DNA from: Pelagibius sp050330205
GTDB taxonomy: Bacteria; Pseudomonadota; Alphaproteobacteria; Kiloniellales; Kiloniellaceae
Direction of reading: 5' to 3'
Length of the DNA stretch: 64,000 bases
Assembly: GCA_050330205.1 (NCBI GenBank)
Contig: JBHJOA010000048.1
Location: 1 to 64,000 of the forward strand
Shown here: positions 48,817-56,237 of the stretch, piece after piece
Layout: the number at the start of each line of letters is the position of its first letter
How positions within the stretch are numbered: position 1 is the stretch's first letter
Made by a program: the position numbers and the translations under genes
Notes under the pieces: model-generated
What the model was told of the DNA's origin: nothing
What the model saw: the letters and a program-made list of their open reading frames with translations, nothing else
Database searches by the model: none

Positions 48817-49638
48817 TCAGCGTCTCCCGGGGGTTTTGACGATCCAGTCGTGGGCGGGGTCGTTCTTGAAGCACCACTGCCGCTTCGGCCCCGCCATCAC
48901 GTTCAGGTAATAGAGGTCGTAGCCGTGCGGCGCGCCGACCGGGTGGTAGCCGCGCGGCACCATCACGCAGTCGCCGTCCTCCACCGTCATGGTCTGGTCG
49001 ATGGCGCGGTCGTCGGTGTAGACCCGCTGGAAAGCGAAGCCCTGTTTCGGATTGAGGCGGTGATAGTAGGTCTCTTCCAGGGACGACTCCTCGGGCAGGG
49101 CGTCGCGGTCGTGCTTGTGCGGCGGATACGAGGACCAGTTGCCGCCCGGCGTGATCACCTCGACCACCAGCAGGCTGTCGGCGGGCTCGGTTTCCGGCAG
49201 GATGTTGGAAACCAGGCGCCGGTTGGTGCCCTGCCCGCGCTCCTCGAAGCTCACCTTGTCGTCGGCGATGAGGCGGGGCTTCAGCCGGCCGGGTTTGCCC
49301 GGCGCGCTGCAGAGCGCCACCTCGAGTTCGCTGTCGCCGGCCGCCGTCACGGTGAAAGGCGTGTCGGCCGGCAGATAGACCGCCTGCGGCTTGCCGTCGA
49401 AGGGCGAGACACGGCCGCCGACCCGCGCGAAGCTTTCGTCGCCGGCGTTGACCGCGGCACAGCCGGCAAGCGGCACGACGCAGACCTCGCGGTCCTCAAG
49501 CCGGCGCGTCAGGGTCTCGCCGGCCCGCAGGTGGAAGACCTCAAAGCCGACGTGACGCCAGCCGGCGCTCTCCGGCGTCACCGTCAGGACACAGCCCTCG
49601 GCGTCGCGCGGGTGGGGTTTCACCAGCAGATCGCTCAT
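48817..49638 (-). CDS. iolB: 5-deoxy-glucuronate isomerase
   Basis: A 273-residue cupin-fold isomerase converting 5-deoxy-glucuronate to 2-deoxy-5-keto-gluconate. Typical stretches: SAGWRHVGFEVFHLRAGETL, NWSSYPPHKHDRDALPEESSLEETYYHR (His/Glu metal site), MVPRGYHPVGAPHGYDLYYLNVMAGP and FKNDPAHDWI. Start at MSDLLVKPH is fixed by GAGGAG seven bases upstream, which overlaps the iolE stop. Between iolE and the inositol monophosphatase in the iol operon. Confidence 0.94.
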   Translation of the reverse strand: MSDLLVKPHPRDAEGCVLTVTPESAGWRHVGFEVFHLRAGETLTRRLEDREVCVVPLAGCAAVNAGDESFARVGGRVSPFDGKPQAVYLPADTPFTVTAAGDSELEVALCSAPGKPGRLKPRLIADDKVSFEERGQGTNRRLVSNILPETEPADSLLVVEVITPGGNWSSYPPHKHDRDALPEESSLEETYYHRLNPKQGFAFQRVYTDDRAIDQTMTVEDGDCVMVPRGYHPVGAPHGYDLYYLNVMAGPKRQWCFKNDPAHDWIVKTPGRR

Positions 49639-49649
49639 GCGCTCGCTCC

Positions 49650-50534
49650 TCACAGCAGTCCCGCGGCTTTCGCGTAGCCGCTGAGATTCTTGTATCCGAG
49701 CCGGGCATAGGCGGCGGGCGGCGCCTTCTCGGGGTCCTGCTCCGCCTCGACCACCAGCCAGCCGGTATAGCCCGGCAGTTCGGAGAGAACCGCCTGGAAG
49801 TCGACGTCGCCATCGCCCGGCACGGTGAAGACACCGGCCACCACAGCGTCAAGGAAGCTCCAGTCCTCCTGGCGCGCGCAGTGCATCACCGCCGTGCGGA
49901 CATCCTTGCAATGGACATGGCCGATGCGATCGCAATGGCGCTGCGCAAGCGCCACCGGATCGGCGCCGGCGAAGGTTGCATGCCCGGTGTCCAGCAGCAG
50001 CTTCACCGCCGGTCCGGTGGCCGCCATCAGCGCATGAACATCCGCCGCCGTCTCGATCACCGTGCCCATGTGGTGGTGGTAGACGAGGTCGAGGCCGCGC
50101 GCGGCCACCGCCTCCGCGACCTCGGTCATGCGGTCGCCGAGGCGCGGCCAGTCGTCGTCGGCGAGGCGCGGGCGCGAGGAGATCGCACGGCTGCGGTCGC
50201 CGTGGATGGCGCCGGTGGTTTCGGCGAAGACCAGTACCCTCGCGTCCAGCGATTCGAGCAGTGCCAGATGCGGCTCCAGCGCCGCGAGTTCGGCCGCGGC
50301 GTCGCGGGTCAGCAGGCTCGAGGAGTACCAGCCGGAGACCAGGTCGAGATCGTGCGCCGCGAGCACCCGGCGCAGCGCCGGCGCCTCGCGCGGAAACTTG
50401 TGGCCCATCTCCATGCCGGCGAAGCCAGCCGCGCGCGCCTCGGTGAGGCAGGTCTCCAGCGGAATGTTCGCGCCCAGCTCGCGCAGGTCGTCGTTCGACC
50501 AGCCGATGGGATTGGCGCCAAGTCTCACGGCCAT
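49650..50534 (-). CDS. iolE: Myo-inosose-2 dehydratase
   Basis: A 294-residue TIM-barrel dehydratase removing water from 2-keto-myo-inositol to give the diketone substrate of IolD. It starts VRLGANPIGWSNDDLRELG, an IolE hallmark, with AGFAGMEMGHKFP, YHHHMGTVIETAADV, LLLDTGHATFAGADP (metal site), IGHVHCKDVR and GWLVVEAEQDPEKAPP. 14 bp after iolD in the operon; iolB follows after 11 bp. Confidence 0.95.
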   Translation of the reverse strand: MAVRLGANPIGWSNDDLRELGANIPLETCLTEARAAGFAGMEMGHKFPREAPALRRVLAAHDLDLVSGWYSSSLLTRDAAAELAALEPHLALLESLDARVLVFAETTGAIHGDRSRAISSRPRLADDDWPRLGDRMTEVAEAVAARGLDLVYHHHMGTVIETAADVHALMAATGPAVKLLLDTGHATFAGADPVALAQRHCDRIGHVHCKDVRTAVMHCARQEDWSFLDAVVAGVFTVPGDGDVDFQAVLSELPGYTGWLVVEAEQDPEKAPPAAYARLGYKNLSGYAKAAGLL

Positions 50535-50548
50535 GTCGCGTTGTTCCT

Positions 50549-52384
50549 TCAGTCCGCCGGGCGCTGCTTGCCGCGCGCCGTATCGTAATTTTCACGGGCC
50601 TTGCGGACTTCGGCGCGCTCCGACACCTCGGGTACCGCGACGTCCCACCAGGTTCCGCCGGCCGCGGTCGACACCGCCGGGTCGGTGTCGATGACGATGA
50701 CGCTGGTGCGCACCGCCGCCCGCGCCCGCGCCACCGCCGCCTCGAGCTCGGCAAGCCCGGAGACCTTTTCCGCCGACGCACCCAGGGCTGCAGCATGGGC
50801 GGCGAAGTCGATGCGCGGCGCAGATTCGACCAGAAGGTTGTTGAAACCTTCGCCGCCGGTTGCCTGCTGCAGCCGGCTGATGCAGCCGAAACCCCTGTTG
50901 TCGAGGACCACGATGGTGAGCTTCAGACCCAGCGTCACCGAGGTGGCTATTTCCGAATTCAGCATCAGGTAGCTGCCGTCGCCGACCATGACGACGACCT
51001 CCGCGTCGGGCCGGGCGAGCTTCACGCCGAGCCCGCCGGCGATCTCGTAGCCCATGCAGGAATAGCCGTATTCCAGGTGATAGCTGCCCGGTGCCCCGGC
51101 CCGCCACAGCTTGTGCAGTTCACCGGGCAGGCCGCCGGCGGCGCCGACCACCACGGCATCGGGGCCGACGGCTCGCTGCACGGCGCCGATCACCTGTGCG
51201 TCGCTCGGCGGCTCGCTGTTGCCCGCTGCCGTGACGGCCGCCGCGGCTTCCTGCCAGCCGGACCTCGCCTGCGCGGCGGCGTCGGTCCAGGCGGCCGGCG
51301 CCCGGTAGTCCCCCAGCGCCTGGTCGAGCGCCGCCAGCCCGACCGCGGCGTCGGCGACCAGCGTCGCCGCGCGGTGCTTGGCGGCATCATAGGGCTGCAC
51401 ATTGAGCGACAGCAGTCGGCGCTTCGGATTCTCGAACAACGCCCAGGAGCCGGTGGTGAAGTCCTGCAGCCGCGTGCCCACCGCGAGGATCAGGTCGGCC
51501 TCCGCCGCCGCCCGGTTGGCCGCCGAGGTACCGGTGACGCCGAGTGCGCCGAGGTTCTGCGGGTGGTCGTCCGGCAGCGCCGACTTGCCGGCCTGGGTCT
51601 CGGCCACGGGGATGCCCCGCCGGCCGGCGAAGTCCGCCAGCCAGGCGCAGGCATCGGCATAGTGCACGCCGCCGCCGGCGACGATCAGCGGCCTTTCCGC
51701 CGCCCCCAGCAGCGCGGCGGCCTCCTGCAGCTCGCCGGCGTCGGGGGCCGGCCGCCGCGGCTGCCAGTCGCGCGGCTCGAAGAAGCTCTCGGGGTAGTCG
51801 AAGGCCTCGGCCTGCACGTCCTGGCACAGCGCCAGGGTCGCCGGTCCGCAGCGCGCCGGATCGGTGAGCGTCTCCAGGGCGCGCGGCAGGGCGGTCAGGA
51901 TCTGCTCGGGCCGGACGATGCGGTCGAAGTAGCGCGACACCGGCCTCAGGCAGTCGTTGGCGGAGACCGTGCCGTCGCCGAAGTCCTCGATCTGCTGAAG
52001 CACCGGGTCGGGCGCGCGGCCGGCGAAGACGTCGCCGGGCAGCAGCAGCAGCGGCAGCCGGTTCACATGGGCGACGGCGGCGGCCGTCACCAGGTTGGTG
52101 GCGCCGGGACCGATGGAGGTGGTGCAGGCCATCATGCGCCGCCGCCGCGTGGCCTTGGCGAAGGCGACGGCGGCGTGGGCCATGGACTGCTCGTTATGGG
52201 CGCGGTAGGTCGGCAGCGCCTCGCGATGCTGCCAGAGGGCCTCGCCGAGGCCGGCGACGTTGCCGTGGCCGAAGATCGCCCAGACACCGGCGAACAGCGG
52301 CAGCGGCTGCCCGTCGACCCGGCACTGCTGGGCCGCCAGGTAGCGTACCAGCGCCTGGGCCATGGTGAGACGCAGCGTCGCCAC
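50549..52384 (-). CDS. iolD: 3D-(3,5/4)-trihydroxycyclohexane-1,2-dione acylhydrolase
   Basis: A 611-residue thiamin-diphosphate enzyme that opens the inositol ring. The N-terminal domain includes RLTMAQALVRYLAAQQ, AVWAIFGHGNVAGLGEAL and MACTTSIGPGATNLVTAAA. The C-terminal TPP motif is MVGDGSYLMLNSEIATSV, and the LDNRGFGCISRLQQATGG loop is family-specific. GTG start directly after the iolC stop (TAA-GTG, no gap) with GGGGAG seven bases upstream. Full length for IolD. Confidence 0.95.
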   Translation of the reverse strand: MATLRLTMAQALVRYLAAQQCRVDGQPLPLFAGVWAIFGHGNVAGLGEALWQHREALPTYRAHNEQSMAHAAVAFAKATRRRRMMACTTSIGPGATNLVTAAAVAHVNRLPLLLLPGDVFAGRAPDPVLQQIEDFGDGTVSANDCLRPVSRYFDRIVRPEQILTALPRALETLTDPARCGPATLALCQDVQAEAFDYPESFFEPRDWQPRRPAPDAGELQEAAALLGAAERPLIVAGGGVHYADACAWLADFAGRRGIPVAETQAGKSALPDDHPQNLGALGVTGTSAANRAAAEADLILAVGTRLQDFTTGSWALFENPKRRLLSLNVQPYDAAKHRAATLVADAAVGLAALDQALGDYRAPAAWTDAAAQARSGWQEAAAAVTAAGNSEPPSDAQVIGAVQRAVGPDAVVVGAAGGLPGELHKLWRAGAPGSYHLEYGYSCMGYEIAGGLGVKLARPDAEVVVMVGDGSYLMLNSEIATSVTLGLKLTIVVLDNRGFGCISRLQQATGGEGFNNLLVESAPRIDFAAHAAALGASAEKVSGLAELEAAVARARAAVRTSVIVIDTDPAVSTAAGGTWWDVAVPEVSERAEVRKARENYDTARGKQRPAD

Positions 52385-54316
52385 TTAGAGACTCCCCTGC
52401 TTCAGCAGGGTCTTGCTGTCGCGGGCCGCGGTCCAGTGCGCGACCAGGCTGCCGAAGCGTTCGGCCATCTCGTTAATCGCCTCCTTATCGCCGATCTCCC
52501 CGCCGAGCCAGCGGTCCGCCGCCTCGGCGAAGATGGTGCGTCCGATGGCGAAGCCGCGCACGCTGGAACTCGCCTGGGCGGCGGCGAAGTCCTCGGCCAG
52601 CTGCGCCGCCGGCGCCTCGAGCCCCAGCAGCACCACGCCTCGGCAGTAGGGGTCATGCCCGGCGATCGCCCGGTCGACAGCCTGCCAGGCGGCGGCGTCC
52701 GGCTGCGGCTCCAGCTTCCACCAGTCCGGCTTGATGCCGAGAGCATAGAGGTCGGAAACCGCCGACGCCACGGTACCGGAATCGAGGCGACCGTGCTTGC
52801 CGGCGATGATCTCTACCATCAGTTCCCGCCCGAGCCGCCGGCAGGCCTGATAGAGCAGCAGCAGCTGCGCCTCCTGCTGGCGCTTCAGGGACTCGTCGTC
52901 GTCGGGACGATAGAACACCAGGCACTTCACCGTGTGAGCGAGCGGCCATTCGACCAGCGCCGAGCCGAGGTCGCCGCACTCGAAAGCCAGCGGGCGCGAT
53001 GCCGGCACCTCGACGGGTCGGCCGATCCAGAAGCCGTGCTCGCGGGCCTCGTAGAGCGCCTGGCGGCCGTAGGTGCCGTCGAGGAGCATACCGAAGCCGG
53101 AGCGGCCGCCGGCGACCTTGGCGGCCGCCCGGACGGCGAGGCGCTTGAAGGCGGAAACGCGCTCCAGCGGCGCGCCGCAGCGCGCGGCGAGCTGTTCGAA
53201 CTGCAGGCGATGGTCGATGGCGAAGGCCAGGAGCTGCGGCCAGTCGCCCCGCCGCGTCGTCGCCCAGTGCAGGTGATTGAGCTGGGGGTCATGGCGCAGG
53301 GCGCGGTGCGGGCTGCCCTGCGACAGGAAATGCTGCAGTTCCGCCCAGGTCGGGCTTTCCGGCGAGCACAGCAGGCGCGAGACGGCGAAGGCCCCGCAGG
53401 CGTTCGCCCAGGTGCAGCAGGTCTCCAGCGGCTCGCCCTTCAGCCAGCCGCGCAGGAAGCCGGCCATGAAGGCGTCGCCCGCGCCGAGGACGTTGTAGAC
53501 CTCCACCGGAAAGCCTGGTCCCTTGATGCCCTGCTCCAGGTCGTCGGGGATCTCGCCGTCGAAGACCAGGCAGCCCATCGGACCGCGCTTCAGCACCAGG
53601 ACGGCAGGGCTCCGCGCGCGCAGGGCGCGCAAGGCGGCCGCGCTGTCGCGGTTGCCGCCGGCGATGTGGATTTCCTCCTCGGTGCCGACAATGAGGTCAC
53701 AGTCGGAGAGCACCGACTGCAGCACTTCGGTGACCGCCGCGGACTCGCGGTACCGTTCAGCGCCGCTGTCGTGACCGCCCAGACCCCAGAGGTTCGGGCG
53801 GTAGTCAATGTCGAAGACCACCCGGCGGCCCGCCGACTTGGCCGCGGCGACCGCCTTGCCGGTCGCCGCGCGCACGCCGTCGCGAGTGAGATGCGTGCCG
53901 GAGATCTGCAGCGCGGCGGCCGATGCGACGTAGTCCTCGTCGATGTCGGCCGCGCAGAGTGCCATGTCGGCGCAGTTGTCGCGGTAGAACAGCAGCGGGA
54001 AATCGCCGTCGCTCTGCACGCCGAGGATGGCCAGGGCCGTCAGGCGCTCGGGATCGACGACCACGCCCCGCGTTTCCACCCCCTCGCGCGCCAGCTGCTC
54101 CAGGACGAAGTTGCCGAACGGCTCCCTGCCGACCCGGGTAACCAGTCCGCTCCGCAGCCCCAGGCGCGCCGCCCCGATGGCGATGTTGGCCGGCGACCCC
54201 CCGACCGACTTGGCGAAACTCGCCATGTCCTCGAGCCGCCCGCCGATCTGCTGGCCGTAGAGGTCGACCGAGGCGCGGCCGAGGGTGATGACGTCGAGCG
54301 AGGGAAGGCCGGTCAT
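52385..54316 (-). CDS. iolC: Bifunctional 5-dehydro-2-deoxygluconokinase / DUF2090 aldolase-like protein (IolC fusion)
   Basis: A 643-residue fusion. The N-terminal PfkB kinase (about 1-320) starts LDVITLGRASVDLYGQQIGGRLEDM, with substrate motif VGGSPANIAIGAARLGL and catalytic NVLGAGDAFMAGFLRGW. The C-terminal DUF2090 domain (about 335-640) has LLAFAIDHRLQFEQLA, FGMLLDGTYG and GIKPDWWKLEPQPD, resembling class I sugar-acid aldolases. The fusion, typical of rhizobia and relatives, may both phosphorylate 2-deoxy-5-ketogluconate and cleave the product; no separate iolJ is present. Downstream of iolR, with two candidate IolR sites in the gap. Confidence 0.93.
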   Translation of the reverse strand: MTGLPSLDVITLGRASVDLYGQQIGGRLEDMASFAKSVGGSPANIAIGAARLGLRSGLVTRVGREPFGNFVLEQLAREGVETRGVVVDPERLTALAILGVQSDGDFPLLFYRDNCADMALCAADIDEDYVASAAALQISGTHLTRDGVRAATGKAVAAAKSAGRRVVFDIDYRPNLWGLGGHDSGAERYRESAAVTEVLQSVLSDCDLIVGTEEEIHIAGGNRDSAAALRALRARSPAVLVLKRGPMGCLVFDGEIPDDLEQGIKGPGFPVEVYNVLGAGDAFMAGFLRGWLKGEPLETCCTWANACGAFAVSRLLCSPESPTWAELQHFLSQGSPHRALRHDPQLNHLHWATTRRGDWPQLLAFAIDHRLQFEQLAARCGAPLERVSAFKRLAVRAAAKVAGGRSGFGMLLDGTYGRQALYEAREHGFWIGRPVEVPASRPLAFECGDLGSALVEWPLAHTVKCLVFYRPDDDESLKRQQEAQLLLLYQACRRLGRELMVEIIAGKHGRLDSGTVASAVSDLYALGIKPDWWKLEPQPDAAAWQAVDRAIAGHDPYCRGVVLLGLEAPAAQLAEDFAAAQASSSVRGFAIGRTIFAEAADRWLGGEIGDKEAINEMAERFGSLVAHWTAARDSKTLLKQGSL

Positions 54317-54371
54317 GGCAGGATGGCGCCTTGTGATGCCGTATCCGGACGAGGATACACTTCGGCATAAC

Positions 54372-54415
54372 GAAACAAAAATTCCATCTTTATGTCAAAC
54401 AGGAACATTTGTTCT
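54372..54415. promoter_or_regulatory. Two IolR-type operators upstream of iolC, 30 bp apart
   Basis: GAAA-CAAAAA-TTCC (54372-54385) and GGAA-CATTTG-TTCT (54402-54415) each match GGAA-N6-TTCC with one mismatch. The second also contains the perfect dyad GAACA-TT-TGTTC. Their centres are exactly 30 bp apart. Both lie 55-100 bp before the iolC start. Confidence 0.65.
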
Positions 54416-54440
54416 TGGAATGCCGACGGCCGGCAAGGGC

Positions 54441-55292
54441 TCAGACCTGCCGGCCGGCGCGCCGCTTCTCGGCGACGGAAACGGCAAGGGCGATGGCCAC
54501 CGTCATGGTGGCACTGAGGGATCGGAAGGCGCCGTAGTCGGCCTCCACGACCTCGATCCAGGCCTTGGCCCCCCGGGTCAGGGGACTGAAGGGCGAATCC
54601 GTGATCGCCACCACCGGCACGCCGCGCTCGGCGACCTCCGCCGCGACCTCGATGGTCGCCGGGGTGTAGGGCGTGAAGCTGACGGCCAGGAGGGCGTCCT
54701 CGCGGGTGAGAAAGCGCGCCTCCTCGGCCAGCAGGCCGCCGCGGTTGTCCAGCAGCCGGGTTTCCATGCCCAGCTTGGCGCAGGCATAGGCGAGGTAGGA
54801 AGTCACCGGAAACACCCGGCGCTGCCCCAGAAGGCCGATCCGCCGCGCCGCCGCCAGAATCCCGGCGACCTTCTCCAGGTCCTCGGCGCTGGCCTCCTCG
54901 CGCAGCCGCGCCAGCGAGGCGATGGCCGCCTCGGCAAAGCCGTCGAGCAGCGCCAGGGAACCGCCCGACTGGGCCCGCTCCTCCAGGCGCTTCAGGCGCT
55001 CCCCGTAGTCCGGCCAGCGGTCGCGCAGCCGGGCACGGAAAATCTCCTGCAGGTCCGAAAACCCCGCAAAACCAAGGGTCTGGGCGAAGCGGACCAGGGT
55101 TGACGGCTGCACGCCGGCCAAGCCCGCGAGCTCCGCCACGGTGCCGAAGGCCACCTTGTCGGGATGCTCCAGGGCGAACTCCGCCACCTGGCCGAGGCGA
55201 CGCGGCAGTTCGTCCCGTCGCAGCACGATCACGCTGCGCAGCGATTCGAAATCCTGAGGCACGCCCGACGCCTCGGCCGACTTTCCGGTCAC
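54441..55292 (-). CDS. iolR: MurR/RpiR family transcriptional regulator (IolR)
   Basis: A 283-residue repressor. The N-terminal RpiR helix-turn-helix (about 20-95) has KVAFGTVAELAGLAGVQPSTLVRFAQTLGFAGFSDLQ. The C-terminal SIS domain (about 130-270) has RIGLLGQRRVFPVTSYLAY, AVSFTPYTPATIEVAA and GVPVVAITDSPFSPL, and should bind a phosphorylated inositol catabolite. The GTG start is supported by GGAGG seven bases upstream. It precedes iolC on the same strand, and the GGAA-N6-TTCC box upstream implies autoregulation. Confidence 0.92.
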   Translation of the reverse strand: MTGKSAEASGVPQDFESLRSVIVLRRDELPRRLGQVAEFALEHPDKVAFGTVAELAGLAGVQPSTLVRFAQTLGFAGFSDLQEIFRARLRDRWPDYGERLKRLEERAQSGGSLALLDGFAEAAIASLARLREEASAEDLEKVAGILAAARRIGLLGQRRVFPVTSYLAYACAKLGMETRLLDNRGGLLAEEARFLTREDALLAVSFTPYTPATIEVAAEVAERGVPVVAITDSPFSPLTRGAKAWIEVVEADYGAFRSLSATMTVAIALAVSVAEKRRAGRQV

Positions 55293-55343
55293 CAACTGCC
55301 CTCCGAATCGCTGCACGCTTCCGGTCCACAGAGGACAGCATTT

Positions 55344-55357
55344 GGAACAAAATTTCC
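55344..55357. promoter_or_regulatory. IolR-type operator GGAA-CAAAAT-TTCC upstream of iolR
   Basis: An exact match to GGAA-N6-TTCC, the dyad I recall for rhizobial IolR, 51 bp before the iolR start. The flanking sequence (CAAAAT-TTCCATC) is nearly the same as at the first iolC site, so one protein probably binds both. Confidence 0.7.
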
Positions 55358-55407
55358 ATCGCAAAGGCGGATCGGCCCGCTTCGACCGAGGCCGGAGACT
55401 CCGCGGC

Positions 55408-55656
55408 TCAGCCGGCGCTGTTGGCGACGAGATAGGCGATCGCGCCATCGATGGTGACCAGCTTGCCGTAGTCGGCCTCCGGAATGTCGATGCCGGTGCG
55501 CTTGTGCAGGGCGATCACCAAGTTCAGCACGTCCATCGAGTCGATATCCATGGCCTCGCGGATGTCCGCCTGCGGGTCGATCTCCGCCGGGTTCCACTCC
55601 GGGGCGATGTTGCCGAGTTCCTGGTACAGCGCCTGGCGGGCTTCATCCGGGGTCAT
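55408..55656 (-). CDS. Acyl carrier protein
   Basis: An 82-residue carrier protein with the phosphopantetheine attachment Ser in MDIDSMDVLNLVIALHKRTGIDIPE. It carries acyl groups on a thioester arm. GGAG lies before the ATG, which overlaps the stop of the upstream E2-like gene (ATGA). It is not the housekeeping AcpP (no DSLD and no fatty-acid genes nearby). Its coupling to an E2 fragment suggests use as an acyl acceptor in place of a lipoyl domain, which is inference. Confidence 0.9.
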   Translation of the reverse strand: MTPDEARQALYQELGNIAPEWNPAEIDPQADIREAMDIDSMDVLNLVIALHKRTGIDIPEADYGKLVTIDGAIAYLVANSAG

Positions 55657-55979
55657 AACGCTCCTGGCTCCTGCAGCAGACGGTCGATCTCGTTCAATAC
55701 CAGGGCGCCGCGGTGGCCGTCGCTGACCCTGTGGTCGCCGGCCAGGGTCACCGTCACCACCGGCTTCAGGACGATCTTACCCTCGACCGGCCAGGGACGC
55801 TCGAAAGGTTTGCCGATGCCGAAGATCGCCACCTGCGGCGGATAGATGATGGAATACATCCCCTCCACCCCGCGCTCGCCGAGGCTGGAGACCGTCACCG
55901 TCGGGTCGGCGAGTTCGGAGGAGCGGAGGGTTCCGGCGCGCACCCGCGCCACCAGGTCGCGCATCTTAGACCGCGGCAT
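55653..55979 (-). CDS. 2-oxo acid dehydrogenase E2-like protein, C-terminal catalytic fragment
   Basis: A 108-residue open frame (or 103 from the second Met at 55964) matching only the last 40-45% of an E2 acyltransferase domain: RDLVARVRAGTLRSSELADPTVTVSSLGERGV, YPPQVAIFGIGKPFERPW and the catalytic HRVSDG. The lipoyl, E1-binding and N-terminal half of the catalytic domain are missing, and no E2-like coding is visible upstream in the same frame. Neither start has a ribosome site. The catalytic His and the ATGA coupling to the acyl carrier protein gene are intact. I read it as a decayed E2, although a minimal acyltransferase remains possible. Confidence 0.65.
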   Translation of the reverse strand: MPRSKMRDLVARVRAGTLRSSELADPTVTVSSLGERGVEGMYSIIYPPQVAIFGIGKPFERPWPVEGKIVLKPVVTVTLAGDHRVSDGHRGALVLNEIDRLLQEPGAL

Positions 55980-56110
55980 AGTCGCGCAGATTGGCTGCCT
56001 GCAGCACCGCCGAGTCCTGTTTACGGATGGTTTCCACGCGGGCTCGCCTTGTCCGGAGTCCGCCTCGGGTCGCTGCCCCTGTATCCTCGGCCGCGAAAGC
56101 GGGCGCCACT

Positions 56111-56124
56111 ATGACCTATGTCAA
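56111..56124. promoter_or_regulatory. FNR/FixK-like box ATGA-CCTATG-TCAA
   Basis: Seven of eight defining bases of TTGA-N6-TCAA, 114 bp upstream of the Lon-like protease gene. The surrounding gap (55980-56237) has no gene that I trust. Confidence 0.5.
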
Positions 56125-56237
56125 AGCCCGACCGGACGGCAGGGGCTTCCCTGCTTCCCGTCAGGCCCCGCAGCGGGGGGCGGCAGGAGCGCCACCCGAA
56201 ACTCCGCAGAACGATGCATTGAGGGTAGGATCGAGTC

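Noticed and set aside
50795..54370. A forward-strand open frame of 1191 codons opposite iolD and iolC
   Set aside because: An antisense shadow: the reverse strand encodes two clear Iol enzymes, and the forward translation lacks domains and shows skewed composition.
55983..56120. A reverse-strand frame of about 46 codons ending VLQAANLRDYAAV, with its stop just before the E2 fragment's second Met
   Set aside because: It could be the tail of a lost gene, but I recognise no family and it runs into the presumed promoter of the protease operon; too weak to annotate.
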